A stretch of DNA of 39,728 bases from Alphaproteobacteria bacterium. GTDB lineage: Bacteria > Pseudomonadota > Alphaproteobacteria > Sphingomonadales > Kordiimonadaceae. Positions 1-7,569 of the stretch are shown piece by piece. Location: positions 1 to 39,728 of the forward strand of contig JAJFIU010000054.1 of NCBI GenBank assembly GCA_021774695.1, in the 5' to 3' direction. The notes beneath the pieces were generated by a model, which saw only the letters and a list, made by a program, of their open reading frames with translations, did not search any database and was not told the DNA's origin. Each line of letters starts with the position of its first letter. Within the stretch, counting starts at the first letter, position 1. The position numbers were made by a program, and so were the translations under genes.

Positions 1-1
1 A

Positions 2-1789
2 GCTGTTTCAGAAGGCACTATTGTCAATCAGGGTGAATATGCGGAAATGGTGGAGTTCACTGCCATAATCGAAACCTCCGTGGCAAGTATCGCGGGTTCT
101 CCAATCGCGAGCGAATTGCTGCAGCAAGCCCGTGAACTAGGTCATTTGGTAAAGAATAAAGCACCGGCTGGTGAAGTTCGGGCACTTGCGCATACCATGC
201 GAACTGCCATCATCCACCTTTATGACTTGAAAGTGGCCCCTGACCAGGCGCCCGATCTGCTGCAAGGCCAAGCATTGTACCAACAAACATGTGCGGCATG
301 TCACGGAGCCAATGGCAACGGTAATGGGGAGTTGGGGAAAGACCTGGACCCACAACCAACTGACTTCACAGAAGTGGCTCGCTTCAGGCAGCGATCACTG
401 TATGCATTGTTTAATACGATCACTTACGGTGTTGAAGGAACTGGAATGTCAGATTATTCACAGCTTTCGACGGTAGATCGTTGGAATTTAGCTGCCTATG
501 TAGGCAGTATTGGTGTCGATAAGGGGATTGCGGCTAACGGCAAAAGGACGTGGCAACAATTCAAAGGTAATGACACCATAGTAGATTTAAGAGCCTACGC
601 GGGCCTTTCACCTGATGAGGCTGCCAATAAATGGACCAAGGGCTATGCGTTGATGGCATATTTGAGAACAGAACCTGAGGTTCTGTTTGATTTCAAAACG
701 CCGCCGCTCACTGTGGCAATGAATTCGCTTCAAACCAGTTTGAATGCATACGAGCAGGGCGACACAAAAAAGGCCTACGAGTTCGCGCTCACCGCTTATC
801 TAGAAGGTTTTGAGCTTGTGGAGGGAAATCTCGCCGCATTGGATGCCATTCTCATGGGGGATATTGAGAGTGAGATGCTGTTGTTGCGCAATGATGTTAG
901 CACCAAAAGCCCTTTAAAAAGTGTCACCGCGCGCATCCAGAAACTTCAGTTATTGCTCCAACAAGCGCAATCAAAAATGGCTGAAAAGGGGAGCTTGACG
1001 CCAACTGCTGCATTCGTAACCAGCTTTATCATTTTACTCCGGGAAGGCCTGGAGGCTTTACTCGTTGTTGTGGCGCTTTCCGCTTTCCTGTTGAAAACCG
1101 ATCGGCGAGACGCCATGCCCTACTTGCATGCAGGCTGGATTGCAGCATTGATTTTGGGTCTGCTTACTTGGGTCGCATCTGAACGTTTTGTTCAAATCAG
1201 CGGAGCAACGCGAGAGGTTACTGAAGGAGTTGCGGCATTGGTAGCATCGGGTATGCTGCTCTTCGTTGGTTATTGGCTCCATAGCAAAACAAGTGCTTCG
1301 GGGTGGCAAGCATTCATTCAAAAAAGTCTTAAAGCCGCTCTTAATAAACGTACCCTATGGGGGCTCGCCGGACTGTCCTTCATATCCGTCTACAGGGAAG
1401 TTTTTGAGACAATCCTCTTTTATCAAGCGCTATGGGCCCAGGCGGCGTCCGGTAGTGCTGATTGGGTGATGGGTGGTTTTCTGGTTGCTGCGTTGCTGTT
1501 GGTGCTGCTGGCCGCGTTAATCATAAGATTTAGCATAAAGCTTCCTCTACGACATTTTTTTGCAAGTACGGGCATTCTTCTCCTGATTTTGTCTTTTATT
1601 TTTGCAGGCAAAGGCATCGCCGCCCTTCAGGCGGCAGGCGAAATACAACAAACCTTGTTACAGTTTGAAGCCGTCGAGTGGTTGGGCATTTTCCCCAGCC
1701 AGGAGGGGCTGCTTATACAGGCCACCATTCTGTTCGCATCCGCAGTTTTTTTGTCCAGAGGGTTTTTCGCCAGAAGGCAAAAAGAGTGA
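2..1789 (+). CDS. Cytochrome c-FTR1 iron permease fusion (5' end outside window)
   Basis: Putative high-affinity iron permease of the FTR1/EfeU family with a periplasmic cytochrome c domain ahead of it. The reading frame is open to the first base of the window, so the gene starts upstream; the first in-frame ATG at 47 is internal. A heme-binding CAACH motif is encoded near 290-304. Both FTR1 glutamate motifs are present: REGLE near 1040-1054 and the variant REVFE near 1394-1408, each inside a hydrophobic helix. About seven membrane segments follow base 1010. In this family the REGLE-type helices carry ferric iron, and the cytochrome domain is thought to link iron oxidation or reduction to uptake. 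That is family knowledge, not shown here. The second motif has V-F in place of the usual G-F or G-L. No partner genes are visible downstream. Confidence 0.88.
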   Translation, partial: AVSEGTIVNQGEYAEMVEFTAIIETSVASIAGSPIASELLQQARELGHLVKNKAPAGEVRALAHTMRTAIIHLYDLKVAPDQAPDLLQGQALYQQTCAACHGANGNGNGELGKDLDPQPTDFTEVARFRQRSLYALFNTITYGVEGTGMSDYSQLSTVDRWNLAAYVGSIGVDKGIAANGKRTWQQFKGNDTIVDLRAYAGLSPDEAANKWTKGYALMAYLRTEPEVLFDFKTPPLTVAMNSLQTSLNAYEQGDTKKAYEFALTAYLEGFELVEGNLAALDAILMGDIESEMLLLRNDVSTKSPLKSVTARIQKLQLLLQQAQSKMAEKGSLTPTAAFVTSFIILLREGLEALLVVVALSAFLLKTDRRDAMPYLHAGWIAALILGLLTWVASERFVQISGATREVTEGVAALVASGMLLFVGYWLHSKTSASGWQAFIQKSLKAALNKRTLWGLAGLSFISVYREVFETILFYQALWAQAASGSADWVMGGFLVAALLLVLLAALIIRFSIKLPLRHFFASTGILLLILSFIFAGKGIAALQAAGEIQQTLLQFEAVEWLGIFPSQEGLLIQATILFASAVFLSRGFFARRQKE

Positions 1790-1990
1790 CAGGTTTTCTT
1801 CCCGTTCACCGATTACTATAATGAATCTACCTTGGGTCAATGCTATTTAATTTGTTGAAATCGGGTAATCAATTGGAATTGACGGCGCTTAGAAATTAAA
1901 GACACCCGGGGCCGCGAACACCTGGTTCCCTGGGGTTGAGCACCAAAAGTGACTTAAACGGGAACAGGTAGCTTGACACCGTGTGCCTGC

Positions 1991-2326
1991 GTGAAATTTT
2001 TCCAACATATCTCTGCACTGGTTCTTCTTGCATTCGTGGCCATGATCGTCGATGTCGTTGGCGTTTATAAAGCTGCCGCCCATGAAGACGCGCCAGTCTC
2101 GGCCTCCATGGGTTATCACGGTGCCGCACCACCGACCGAATGGGAACATGAAAAACCATGCACAAGTAACAGCATTGTGCCCTGTCCTTTCTGCGCCATT
2201 CCCATCACACTGTCTGTTGAAAGCGCTGCCGAAGAATTTCAGGTTCTGAACGACCGTCGCCCTCATTATTTCATTGATAGCATCGCTGAACATGACCCGG
2301 ACCCACCCCAAAAAAACCTCTTCTGA
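1991..2326 (+). CDS. Small secreted Cys-containing hypothetical protein
   Basis: Unrecognised protein of about 111 residues. GTG at 1991 is chosen because it gives a compact signal peptide (MKFFQHISALVLLAFVAMIV). An in-frame TTG at 1973 would add six residues, and neither start has a clear ribosome site. The mature part contains a cysteine followed about ten residues later by CPFC, and ends in DPDPPQKNLF. Small proteins with a C...CPFC pair and a proline-rich end often sit near metal-transport genes, and this one follows an iron permease by about 200 bp. A periplasmic metal-binding role is inference. The 140-residue frame on the opposite strand (1889-2311) is judged to be a shadow because it has no signal or motif. 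Confidence 0.5.
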   Translation: MKFFQHISALVLLAFVAMIVDVVGVYKAAAHEDAPVSASMGYHGAAPPTEWEHEKPCTSNSIVPCPFCAIPITLSVESAAEEFQVLNDRRPHYFIDSIAEHDPDPPQKNLF

Positions 2327-2357
2327 TTCCCAATGATTATCCGGCTTAAGTGCCGCA

Positions 2358-2537
2358 ATGTTTCAACAATCAAAGGAGGAAAGGCGAATAAGGCCTGTTG
2401 CCAACATTTACGCCTCGCTATTCGAGGCCAAAGGCCATGCTATGATCGGTGTGAGCCCTTTTAATAGCTGTTTTTCCGAAGATAGACTTGTGGAATCGAG
2501 AAGCTGTCAAACAGTGCGAGCTGGATACGCGGCGTAA
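2358..2537 (+). pseudogene. Possible cyclodipeptide synthase N-terminal remnant
   Basis: A 59-codon frame from ATG at 2358 to TAA at 2535. Residues 27-42 read HAMIGVSPFNSCFSED. This matches, from memory, the conserved first block of tRNA-dependent cyclodipeptide synthases, in which H-A-x-I-G-x-S-x-x-N-S-x-F-S surrounds the nucleophilic serine (here Ser33). Those enzymes take two aminoacyl-tRNAs and make diketopiperazines; full-length members have about 220-250 residues. Here the similarity fades after EDRLVE, and the frame stops just before the 3' end of the convergent AraC gene at 2595. It is therefore probably a fragment left by deletion or frameshift. A weak start context (no clear Shine-Dalgarno) fits decay. 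The methyltransferase at 4841 could be a leftover tailoring enzyme, which is speculative. Confidence 0.4.
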
Positions 2538-2594
2538 AGCTATTCTGGGAGGCGCGCTTCAGGCCACATCCCTCCTTACTTGATTGAGTATTAT

Positions 2595-3530
2595 CTATCT
2601 CGTGGAAGGACTGTCTTCGGTTCGCCGGTACGTTGCAGGGGCAGCGCCGATATATCGCTTGAAGGCTTTCGAAAACGTGGCAGTTGATTGATAACCAATA
2701 CGGTCCGCTACTTGAGCGATTGGAAGCCCCTCTGTACGTAGATAATGAGCTGCACGATGCATACGCCAACGCGTCAAATATTGCATGGGCGTCTCGCTAA
2801 CCAAAGATTTAAAACGGCTGGCAAAGGCTGATCGTGACATACCGACTTTACGGCCTAGTTCTTCAATGCTCCAAGCGTATGCCGGTGCTTCATGTATCAG
2901 TTTGAGTGCGCCACCAATACGACGGTCACGCAACGCGCCTAACCATCCGGCTCGATCAGATGGCAACGATTCGACATAGCTTCGAATGACTTGAATAAAT
3001 AAAACACCGCCCAGACGTTCGAACAAGGCGGCCGTGCCTATACGATTTGCCCGAATTTCATCAGAAATAAGCCTGGAAGTTATTTCCAGCCATTCCTGTG
3101 CGCCATCGCCACCACCTTTGATGTGAATAAGCGGCGGCAATTGGGCAAGAAGCGGGTGCATCTCGCTATGATTAAATTCCAACCGACCACACGCTATGGC
3201 GGTCAGAGCTCCGCCCCCGCCACTTCGCATTACCTCTGGTTTGCGCAGTGGCCCTGCAACCATGAGATCAGTAAATTTTACGATTGGTGATGATGGATCG
3301 CTTTGCAAATAGTGGGTGTGACCATGTGGCATCATAAGGAGGTCACCTGTTTTCAGCGGAATCGGCTCTTCGCCTACCAATGAGATGAACCCATTACCGC
3401 TGAGGACAATGTGAAACATCAATCCTGATATTCCCTCGGTTGATGCACCCCAAGGTGCGCTGAATTCTGCCCGGCCTAAAATTGCCCCTGACAGGTGCAC
3501 GGTATCGAGAATATCGCTCAAAACATCCAT
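2595..3530 (-). CDS. AraC-family transcriptional regulator with cupin sensor domain
   Basis: Regulator of about 311 residues. The start is placed at the ATG at 3530 (MDVLSDILDTVHLSG), the usual beginning of this family; the upstream extension to 3629 is not typical. The N-terminal half is an AraC cupin domain (LKTGDLLMMPHGHTHYL). The C-terminal roughly 100 residues carry two helix-turn-helix motifs (SIEELGRKVGMSRSAFASRF and PIAQVADRIGYQSTATFSKAF), followed by the standard P-x-x-Y-R-R end. It is divergent from the sulfurtransferase at 3672 with about 140 bp between them, so it may control that gene and itself. The inducer is unknown. Its 3' end lies against the cyclodipeptide-synthase-like remnant. 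Confidence 0.9.
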   Translation of the reverse strand: MDVLSDILDTVHLSGAILGRAEFSAPWGASTEGISGLMFHIVLSGNGFISLVGEEPIPLKTGDLLMMPHGHTHYLQSDPSSPIVKFTDLMVAGPLRKPEVMRSGGGGALTAIACGRLEFNHSEMHPLLAQLPPLIHIKGGGDGAQEWLEITSRLISDEIRANRIGTAALFERLGGVLFIQVIRSYVESLPSDRAGWLGALRDRRIGGALKLIHEAPAYAWSIEELGRKVGMSRSAFASRFKSLVSETPMQYLTRWRMHRAAHYLRTEGLPIAQVADRIGYQSTATFSKAFKRYIGAAPATYRRTEDSPSTR

Positions 3531-3671
3531 GTGGAAAACCTGACTAATTTGTACGTTGCGCCATAAATAGTAAACTATGCGCCATGGAAACGCCACGATA
3601 TATCGTCCTATATAGAATTCAGTGATCAAGCGAAATGGTTACCCCAAAAAAGCAATAAAAAGGACATGACT
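3531..3671. promoter_or_regulatory. Divergent control region, araC / sulfurtransferase
   Basis: About 140 bp between the start codons of the AraC regulator (-) and the sulfurtransferase (+). It holds a purine-rich ribosome site (AAAAGGA, 3657-3664) placed correctly for the ATG at 3672. AraC proteins often bind such spacers, but no clear direct repeat was found. Confidence 0.35.
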
Positions 3672-4568
3672 ATGACAACCACCAAGCAAACATACAAATA
3701 CTCGGAATATCTGGTTGAGACAGAATGGCTTGAAGCCCATCTGGAAGATTCCAATCTGCTAATATTTGATTGCACGGTAAGTGCCCGCCCAAACCCGGAC
3801 AAAAACGCCAAATTCCCCTTTGCATTTACAAATGGGATCACCAATTTTGGTGAAGGGCACATACCCGGTGCAGGTTTCCTCGATCTTTTAGGAAACCTAT
3901 CGGACAGAACGTCTGAACTGCCTTTCCTTATGCCACCCGATCAACAGCTCACCAACGCATTCGCAAAAGCCGGTATCAGCGATGATAAACGTGTCGTTCT
4001 CTATGGCACGACAGACCCCGTATGGGCTGCGAGAGTATGGTGGATGTTGCGTTCACTCGGATTTAAAAATGTCGCTGTTCTGAACGGGGGGTGGCGGAAA
4101 TGGAGTGCGGAAGAACGGCCAACATCGACCAAGGCCTGCACCTATTCACCCGGACTATTTACTGCTCGAGCACAGCCAGGTTGCTTCGCTAGTAAAGAAG
4201 ACGTTCTGGCGGCCATCGGCAAGAAGGATGTACGCACAATCAACGCGCTTCCTTCTGTGATGCATTCCGGCGAGGGCGGGCCTGTCTTCGGACGCAAAGG
4301 GCGGATCGCAGGTAGCGTCAATGTACCTTTCGCGTCACTGCATGACCCGGATACTGGCGCCTATTTTACAGCCGACCAGTTGCAGAGAAAATTTCAAGCG
4401 GTAGGTGTTGAGGGCGCCAAACAGATCATCGTCTACTGCGGCAGCGGTATCGCTGCGTCCAATGACGCCTTCGCTCTTGCCCTGTTGGGATATGACAATG
4501 TCGCCGTGTACGACAAGTCTATGGCAGAGTGGGGATATGACACATCCTTACCAATGGAAACTGGCTGA
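3672..4568 (+). CDS. sseA: 3-mercaptopyruvate sulfurtransferase (double rhodanese)
   Basis: Transfers sulfur from 3-mercaptopyruvate to a thiol or cyanide acceptor in the cytoplasm. The protein has about 298 residues and two rhodanese domains. The first (about residues 15-140) is catalytically silent: its loop reads YGTTDPVWAARVWW, with no cysteine. The second carries the active-site loop YCGSGIAA, with the catalytic cysteine encoded at 4437-4439. CGSG followed by a small residue is the signature loop of mercaptopyruvate sulfurtransferases, whereas thiosulfate-type enzymes have CRKG. ATG at 3672 is preferred over ATG at 3666 because AAAAGGA ends seven bases before it. Thiosulfate activity cannot be excluded from sequence alone. 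Confidence 0.9.
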   Translation: MTTTKQTYKYSEYLVETEWLEAHLEDSNLLIFDCTVSARPNPDKNAKFPFAFTNGITNFGEGHIPGAGFLDLLGNLSDRTSELPFLMPPDQQLTNAFAKAGISDDKRVVLYGTTDPVWAARVWWMLRSLGFKNVAVLNGGWRKWSAEERPTSTKACTYSPGLFTARAQPGCFASKEDVLAAIGKKDVRTINALPSVMHSGEGGPVFGRKGRIAGSVNVPFASLHDPDTGAYFTADQLQRKFQAVGVEGAKQIIVYCGSGIAASNDAFALALLGYDNVAVYDKSMAEWGYDTSLPMETG

Positions 4569-4840
4569 AATTCTAATCCATAAGATTGCGAGCCCCCATC
4601 TTATCAGAGTTAAAAATGGAATAGACAACATATAAAGACCCAAGCGAGCAAGGTCTTGCTGATCTTAATATCTTTCCGGGAACAAGTTGGTCAGTTTTGG
4701 CTGAGCCGGTTTTTGATGGGTTTATTCATCGCTTAACAATGAAAAAGGCACGATCATCCCAGCCCATATTGTGTCGGCTGTTGCTGGGTTCTAGCCACGG
4801 CATATTTGCAATAATCTAAATTGATAATGGAGGTACTCAT
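4569..4840. other. Intergenic, no convincing gene
   Basis: Spacer between the sulfurtransferase and the methyltransferase. An open frame runs from about 4628 to 4819 (+), but it lacks a start codon and its translation was not recognised. It could be a gene remnant or chance. AGGAGG-like purines (ggagg near 4830) belong to the next gene. Confidence 0.4.
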
Positions 4841-5692
4841 ATGAGCGATGCAGTTAATAATGACATGAGCGAGTTCTGGAACGGTGAAGGCGGAAAAAAA
4901 TGGCTACACTTTATGGAAACAATGGATGTAAACCTCCTTCCGTTTGGCCAGAAAGCCATAAAGGCCGCGACTGTTATGCCAGGTGAACAGGTGCTCGATA
5001 TTGGTTGTGGATGTGGAGATACCTCGATTGAAATAGCAGGCCTTGTCGGGGTTGATGGCCATGTTCTGGGTGTTGATATTTCAGAATCAATTCTTGTGCG
5101 CGCTAGGGCGAAAGCTATGATTTCAAAGGGTAAAAATGTTGCATTCGAGTGCGGGGACGCACAGGTACATCGCTTTGAGACGGCAGCTTTCGATCTTATC
5201 TTCTCACGCTTTGGCGTGATGTTTTTTGACAATCCAGTTGCTGCATTCAAAAACTTGCACGGGGCCTTGAGGCTTGGTGGGCGTGTCGCCTTCGTTTGTT
5301 GGCAACCCGCCAAGGACAATGAATGGACCGAAATCTCTCTTGAAACTGTCGCACATCACGTTTCTCTGCCTGACCATTCCGGTCCTGAAGATCCGGGACC
5401 GATGTCATTTGGTGACCCGGAAAGAGTGAGGCGTATTTTGACCAGTTCTGGTTTTTCAAATATTGAGATCAGTAATTGCGACACATCATTTACTGTTGGC
5501 AGCAATCTCGCTGAGGCTGTTTCGTTCTTAATGCAATTGGGACCAGCAAGTGCGGCGATTGCGCAAGCAGATGTCGGTGAGAGAGTAAAATCAAAAATAG
5601 CTGCAGACCTACGCGAGATGCTTGTCCCGTACGATACAGGGGTGGATGTAACTATGGGTGCGGCAACGTTGATTGTTACTGCCAATAGGTAG
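4841..5692 (+). CDS. Class I SAM-dependent methyltransferase
   Basis: Soluble methyltransferase of 283 residues, UbiE/Methyltransf_11-like. The SAM-binding motif I is VLDIGCGCGDTSIEIA. An acidic ribose-binding loop follows (VDGHVLGVDISESIL), and the post-motif FDLIFSRFGVMFF precedes the usual gene-strand turn with LRLGGRVAFVCW. The start at 4841 has GGAGG eight to ten bases upstream. The substrate is not visible; relatives methylate small molecules, including arsenite in some clades, but the three conserved cysteines of ArsM are not evident. It stands alone downstream of the sulfurtransferase, about 270 bp away. If the remnant at 2358 was a cyclodipeptide synthase, this could have been its tailoring enzyme, which is speculation. 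Confidence 0.85.
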   Translation: MSDAVNNDMSEFWNGEGGKKWLHFMETMDVNLLPFGQKAIKAATVMPGEQVLDIGCGCGDTSIEIAGLVGVDGHVLGVDISESILVRARAKAMISKGKNVAFECGDAQVHRFETAAFDLIFSRFGVMFFDNPVAAFKNLHGALRLGGRVAFVCWQPAKDNEWTEISLETVAHHVSLPDHSGPEDPGPMSFGDPERVRRILTSSGFSNIEISNCDTSFTVGSNLAEAVSFLMQLGPASAAIAQADVGERVKSKIAADLREMLVPYDTGVDVTMGAATLIVTANR

Positions 5693-5726
5693 CAGACACC
5701 CTTATATGAGTAACGTGCGCACGCAT

Positions 5727-5885
5727 TGAAGTGGTCCTGCTTTCTGGACAAGTTTGCGGCTGAGCTAAGGTCTGTTCTGTCAGGTTTTAATGCTGCTTAT
5801 TTGATCTGTCTACGCTCGAAGTATGTGTCGTCGGGCGTTCGTTTTTCAAGGGCGATGCGTGGCAGCGCATGTCCCCGGCGCGCAA
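5727..5885 (-). mobile_element. IS3-family element remnant (inverted-repeat end and transposase C-terminus)
   Basis: The terminal sequence TGAAGTGGTCCTGCTTTC continues to GGACA at 5727-5750 and has the form of IS3-family ends (TGA...GTCC...GGACA). Just inside it, the minus strand ends with a frame reading ALEKRTPDDTYFERRQIK and a TAA at 5797-5799. This resembles the last residues of IS3-type OrfB transposases (x-L-x-x-R-T-P-D-x-x-Y-F). Everything further upstream in the transposase is missing or unrecognisable, so only about 160 bp of the element survives. No matching other end or target duplication was found in the window. Confidence 0.6.
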
Positions 5886-6302
5886 ACCTTCGCCCATAAA
5901 TAGAAGTTAAAATGCCTGCACCTTCTCTGCTTTGTAGGTATCTGCATCTTCAAAATAGAGACCGCTTGCCGTCAGGTCATAGGGCTGTGGGTGAAATGTG
6001 GTCTTTGCTCTTTCCTTCTTGAATGGAAATTTGGGTTTGAAGCGAAAGCTTGCGCCTCGCCTTTAAACCCGTGTTGACCCTGAAACGCGGGTGTAAACGG
6101 AAGGGAAAAGCCGCGACAAAATTATCTTCGTAGTTGGAGGTACCCCTTCTCCCTCTTGGGGAGGAATCGACTACGAAATAATCTCTGCATCTGGTTTTTA
6201 ATGAAGTGCGCTGGGGGCGGCGCCCTAGATAAACAGATGTGTCCGCAGGCGAGAACAGCATACAAAAGCCTGGCCCAATAGCGCTTAGTGATGCTTTCCA
6301 CG
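5886..6302. other. Non-coding or decayed stretch between IS remnant and merR
   Basis: About 400 bp without a convincing gene. A minus-strand frame from roughly 5998 down to 5912 reads HPQPYDLTASGLYFEDADTY and then stops at a TAA. It looks protein-like but was not recognised and has no start codon. It may be the end of a gene truncated when the IS element or the mercury module arrived. The remainder contains short GC-rich patches with no clear promoter. Confidence 0.4.
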
Positions 6303-6713
6303 CTATTCTTCCAGCAAGCGGTCAATAATAGCGCAGTCCGGGGTTTCACCGCCGCTGCATTCAGCGGCCATGGATTTCAGCGCTATTTTCATCTTCGCCA
6401 GATCAGCCATCTTGTTTGTGATGAGATCAACATTATCCAGTGCAATTTCTTTTACTTCATCACACACATAAATTCCGTCTACCATTTCCAAGAGGCTGCT
6501 AACTTCATTGTTGGTAAAACCGAGCTCGCGTGACCTGCGGATAAACTTCAATCGTTTCAGGTGATCAATTGAATAGCACCTATATCCTGCAGCCGTACGC
6601 GGCGGATCAGGCATAAGACCAATTTTCTCATAAAAACGTATGGTCTCCAAGTTTACGCCAGCCTCTTTCGCCAGCTTACCTCTCGTATATTCACGTTTTT
6701 GAGATATGGTCAT
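6303..6713 (-). CDS. merR: MerR, mercury-responsive regulator
   Basis: Dimeric activator/repressor of the mer promoter, 136 residues. The N-terminal winged helix reads YTRGKLAKEAGVNLETIRFY followed by YEKIGLMPDPPRT. The three Hg(II)-binding cysteines of MerR are present at Cys84, Cys119 and Cys127 (YVCDE, AECSGG, PDCAII); the 35-residue gap between the first two equals that of Tn501 MerR. This separates it from ZntR, CueR and CadR. It is divergent from merT, and the shared spacer holds a dyad with 19-bp promoter geometry. MerR is expected to repress its own transcription and to activate merTPA when mercury binds. Confidence 0.93.
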   Translation of the reverse strand: MTISQKREYTRGKLAKEAGVNLETIRFYEKIGLMPDPPRTAAGYRCYSIDHLKRLKFIRRSRELGFTNNEVSSLLEMVDGIYVCDEVKEIALDNVDLITNKMADLAKMKIALKSMAAECSGGETPDCAIIDRLLEE

Positions 6714-6720
6714 TTTTCTC

Positions 6721-6751
6721 TTTACCCTGTATTTAATACAGGGTGTAGGCT
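6721..6751 (+). promoter_or_regulatory. mer promoter/operator dyad
   Basis: A perfect inverted repeat at 6724-6744 has 10-bp arms (ACCCTGTATT / AATACAGGGT) around one central base. It lies between a possible -35 TTTACC (6721-6726) and a possible -10 TAGGCT (6746-6751), giving a 19-bp spacer. The long 19-bp spacer filled by a dyad is the known layout of MerR-activated promoters. The -10 is a poor match to consensus, and the exact hexamers are a reading by eye. Confidence 0.7.
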
Positions 6752-6837
6752 ACGTTAAATTCAGACGTAACGCAAACAGCGTCTTGAACGAACACATAGA
6801 CAAGAATGAAGTCAGTAACCAAAGAAAGACGACAGTA

Positions 6838-7212
6838 ATGAGTGATATTAAACAGCCAGTGGACAGTAGCAAAAACTGGAGCGCCAGCCTTGGTGCCGTT
6901 GGGGCAATATTAGCTTCGTCATGCTGTATTTTACCGTTTGTCTTCCTGATGCTGGGTGTTAGCGGCTCATGGATTGGCAACCTCACAGTTATGGAGCCTT
7001 ATAAGGACTATTTTGCATTGATTGCGCTTGGATTTTTGGGCGTCGGTTTTTGGCAGGTTTATTTCAAGCCAAAGAAACAATGCGATGAAGGCTACTGTGC
7101 AACGCCGAAGTCGGAGCGTGTCATCAAATCAGTTTTATGGGTTTCCACCGTGCTGGTTTTGCTGGCGGTGACGGTTGATTTTTGGGCACCGATCCTCGGT
7201 GAGTATATTTAA
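6838..7212 (+). CDS. merT: MerT mercuric ion transporter
   Basis: Inner-membrane protein of 124 residues that brings Hg(II) from MerP into the cytoplasm for MerA. Three hydrophobic segments are visible. The first contains the vicinal pair Cys29-Cys30 (ASSCCILPF), and the loop after the second contains Cys82 and Cys87 (KKQCDEGYCATP); both pairs are the signature of MerT. The ATG at 6838 is chosen because MSDIKQ... matches the family length. The longer open frame back to 6706 runs over the promoter. Twenty-one bases separate it from merP. Confidence 0.93.
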   Translation: MSDIKQPVDSSKNWSASLGAVGAILASSCCILPFVFLMLGVSGSWIGNLTVMEPYKDYFALIALGFLGVGFWQVYFKPKKQCDEGYCATPKSERVIKSVLWVSTVLVLLAVTVDFWAPILGEYI

Positions 7213-7233
7213 ACGTAAACAAGGAGAATGAAG

Positions 7234-7569
7234 ATGAAACGATTGATCAAAGCATGTGCTGTCGCCGCTGTACTCGGCGTGGCTATGCCGGTTACCGCTA
7301 TTATGGCAGATGATGCCAGCACGACGACACAGCAGGTTACCGAAAAGAAAGTAACTTTCGACATTGAAAAAATGACCTGCGCCATGTGCCCGATTACAGT
7401 GCGCAAAGCGATGGAGAAGGTTGACGGTGTACTGTCTGTTGTAACTGATTATGACGCCAGAACAGCAGTTGTGACTTTTGATCCGGCAAAGGCAAATGTT
7501 GAAGCTATTGCCAAGGCCTCTGAAGATGCTGGTTACCCTGCTATTCTCAATGATAGCCACGGTTCTTAA
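7234..7569 (+). CDS. merP: MerP periplasmic mercury-binding protein
   Basis: Periplasmic Hg(II) scavenger that hands the ion to MerT. The protein has 111 residues from ATG 7234, preferred over ATG 7228 because AAGGAG (7221-7226) lies seven bases ahead. A signal peptide (MKRLIKACAVAAVLGVAMPVTA) is followed by a heavy-metal-associated domain with the metal site MTCAMCPITV (Cys49, Cys52). The C-terminal beta-alpha-beta pattern ends with EDAGYPAIL, as in the family. Its TAA stop overlaps the merA start (TAATG). Confidence 0.93.
   Translation: MKRLIKACAVAAVLGVAMPVTAIMADDASTTTQQVTEKKVTFDIEKMTCAMCPITVRKAMEKVDGVLSVVTDYDARTAVVTFDPAKANVEAIAKASEDAGYPAILNDSHGS

Noticed and set aside
1889..2311. Minus-strand frame of 140 codons opposite the small secreted protein
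   Set aside because: The plus strand has a clear signal peptide and CPFC motif; the minus frame shows neither motif nor good start.
4628..4819. Open plus-strand frame between sulfurtransferase and methyltransferase
   Set aside because: No start codon, no ribosome site, and no family recognised; may be chance.
4841..5692. ArsM arsenite methyltransferase
   Set aside because: The characteristic conserved cysteines of ArsM are not evident and the gene is 4 kb away from the ars operon.
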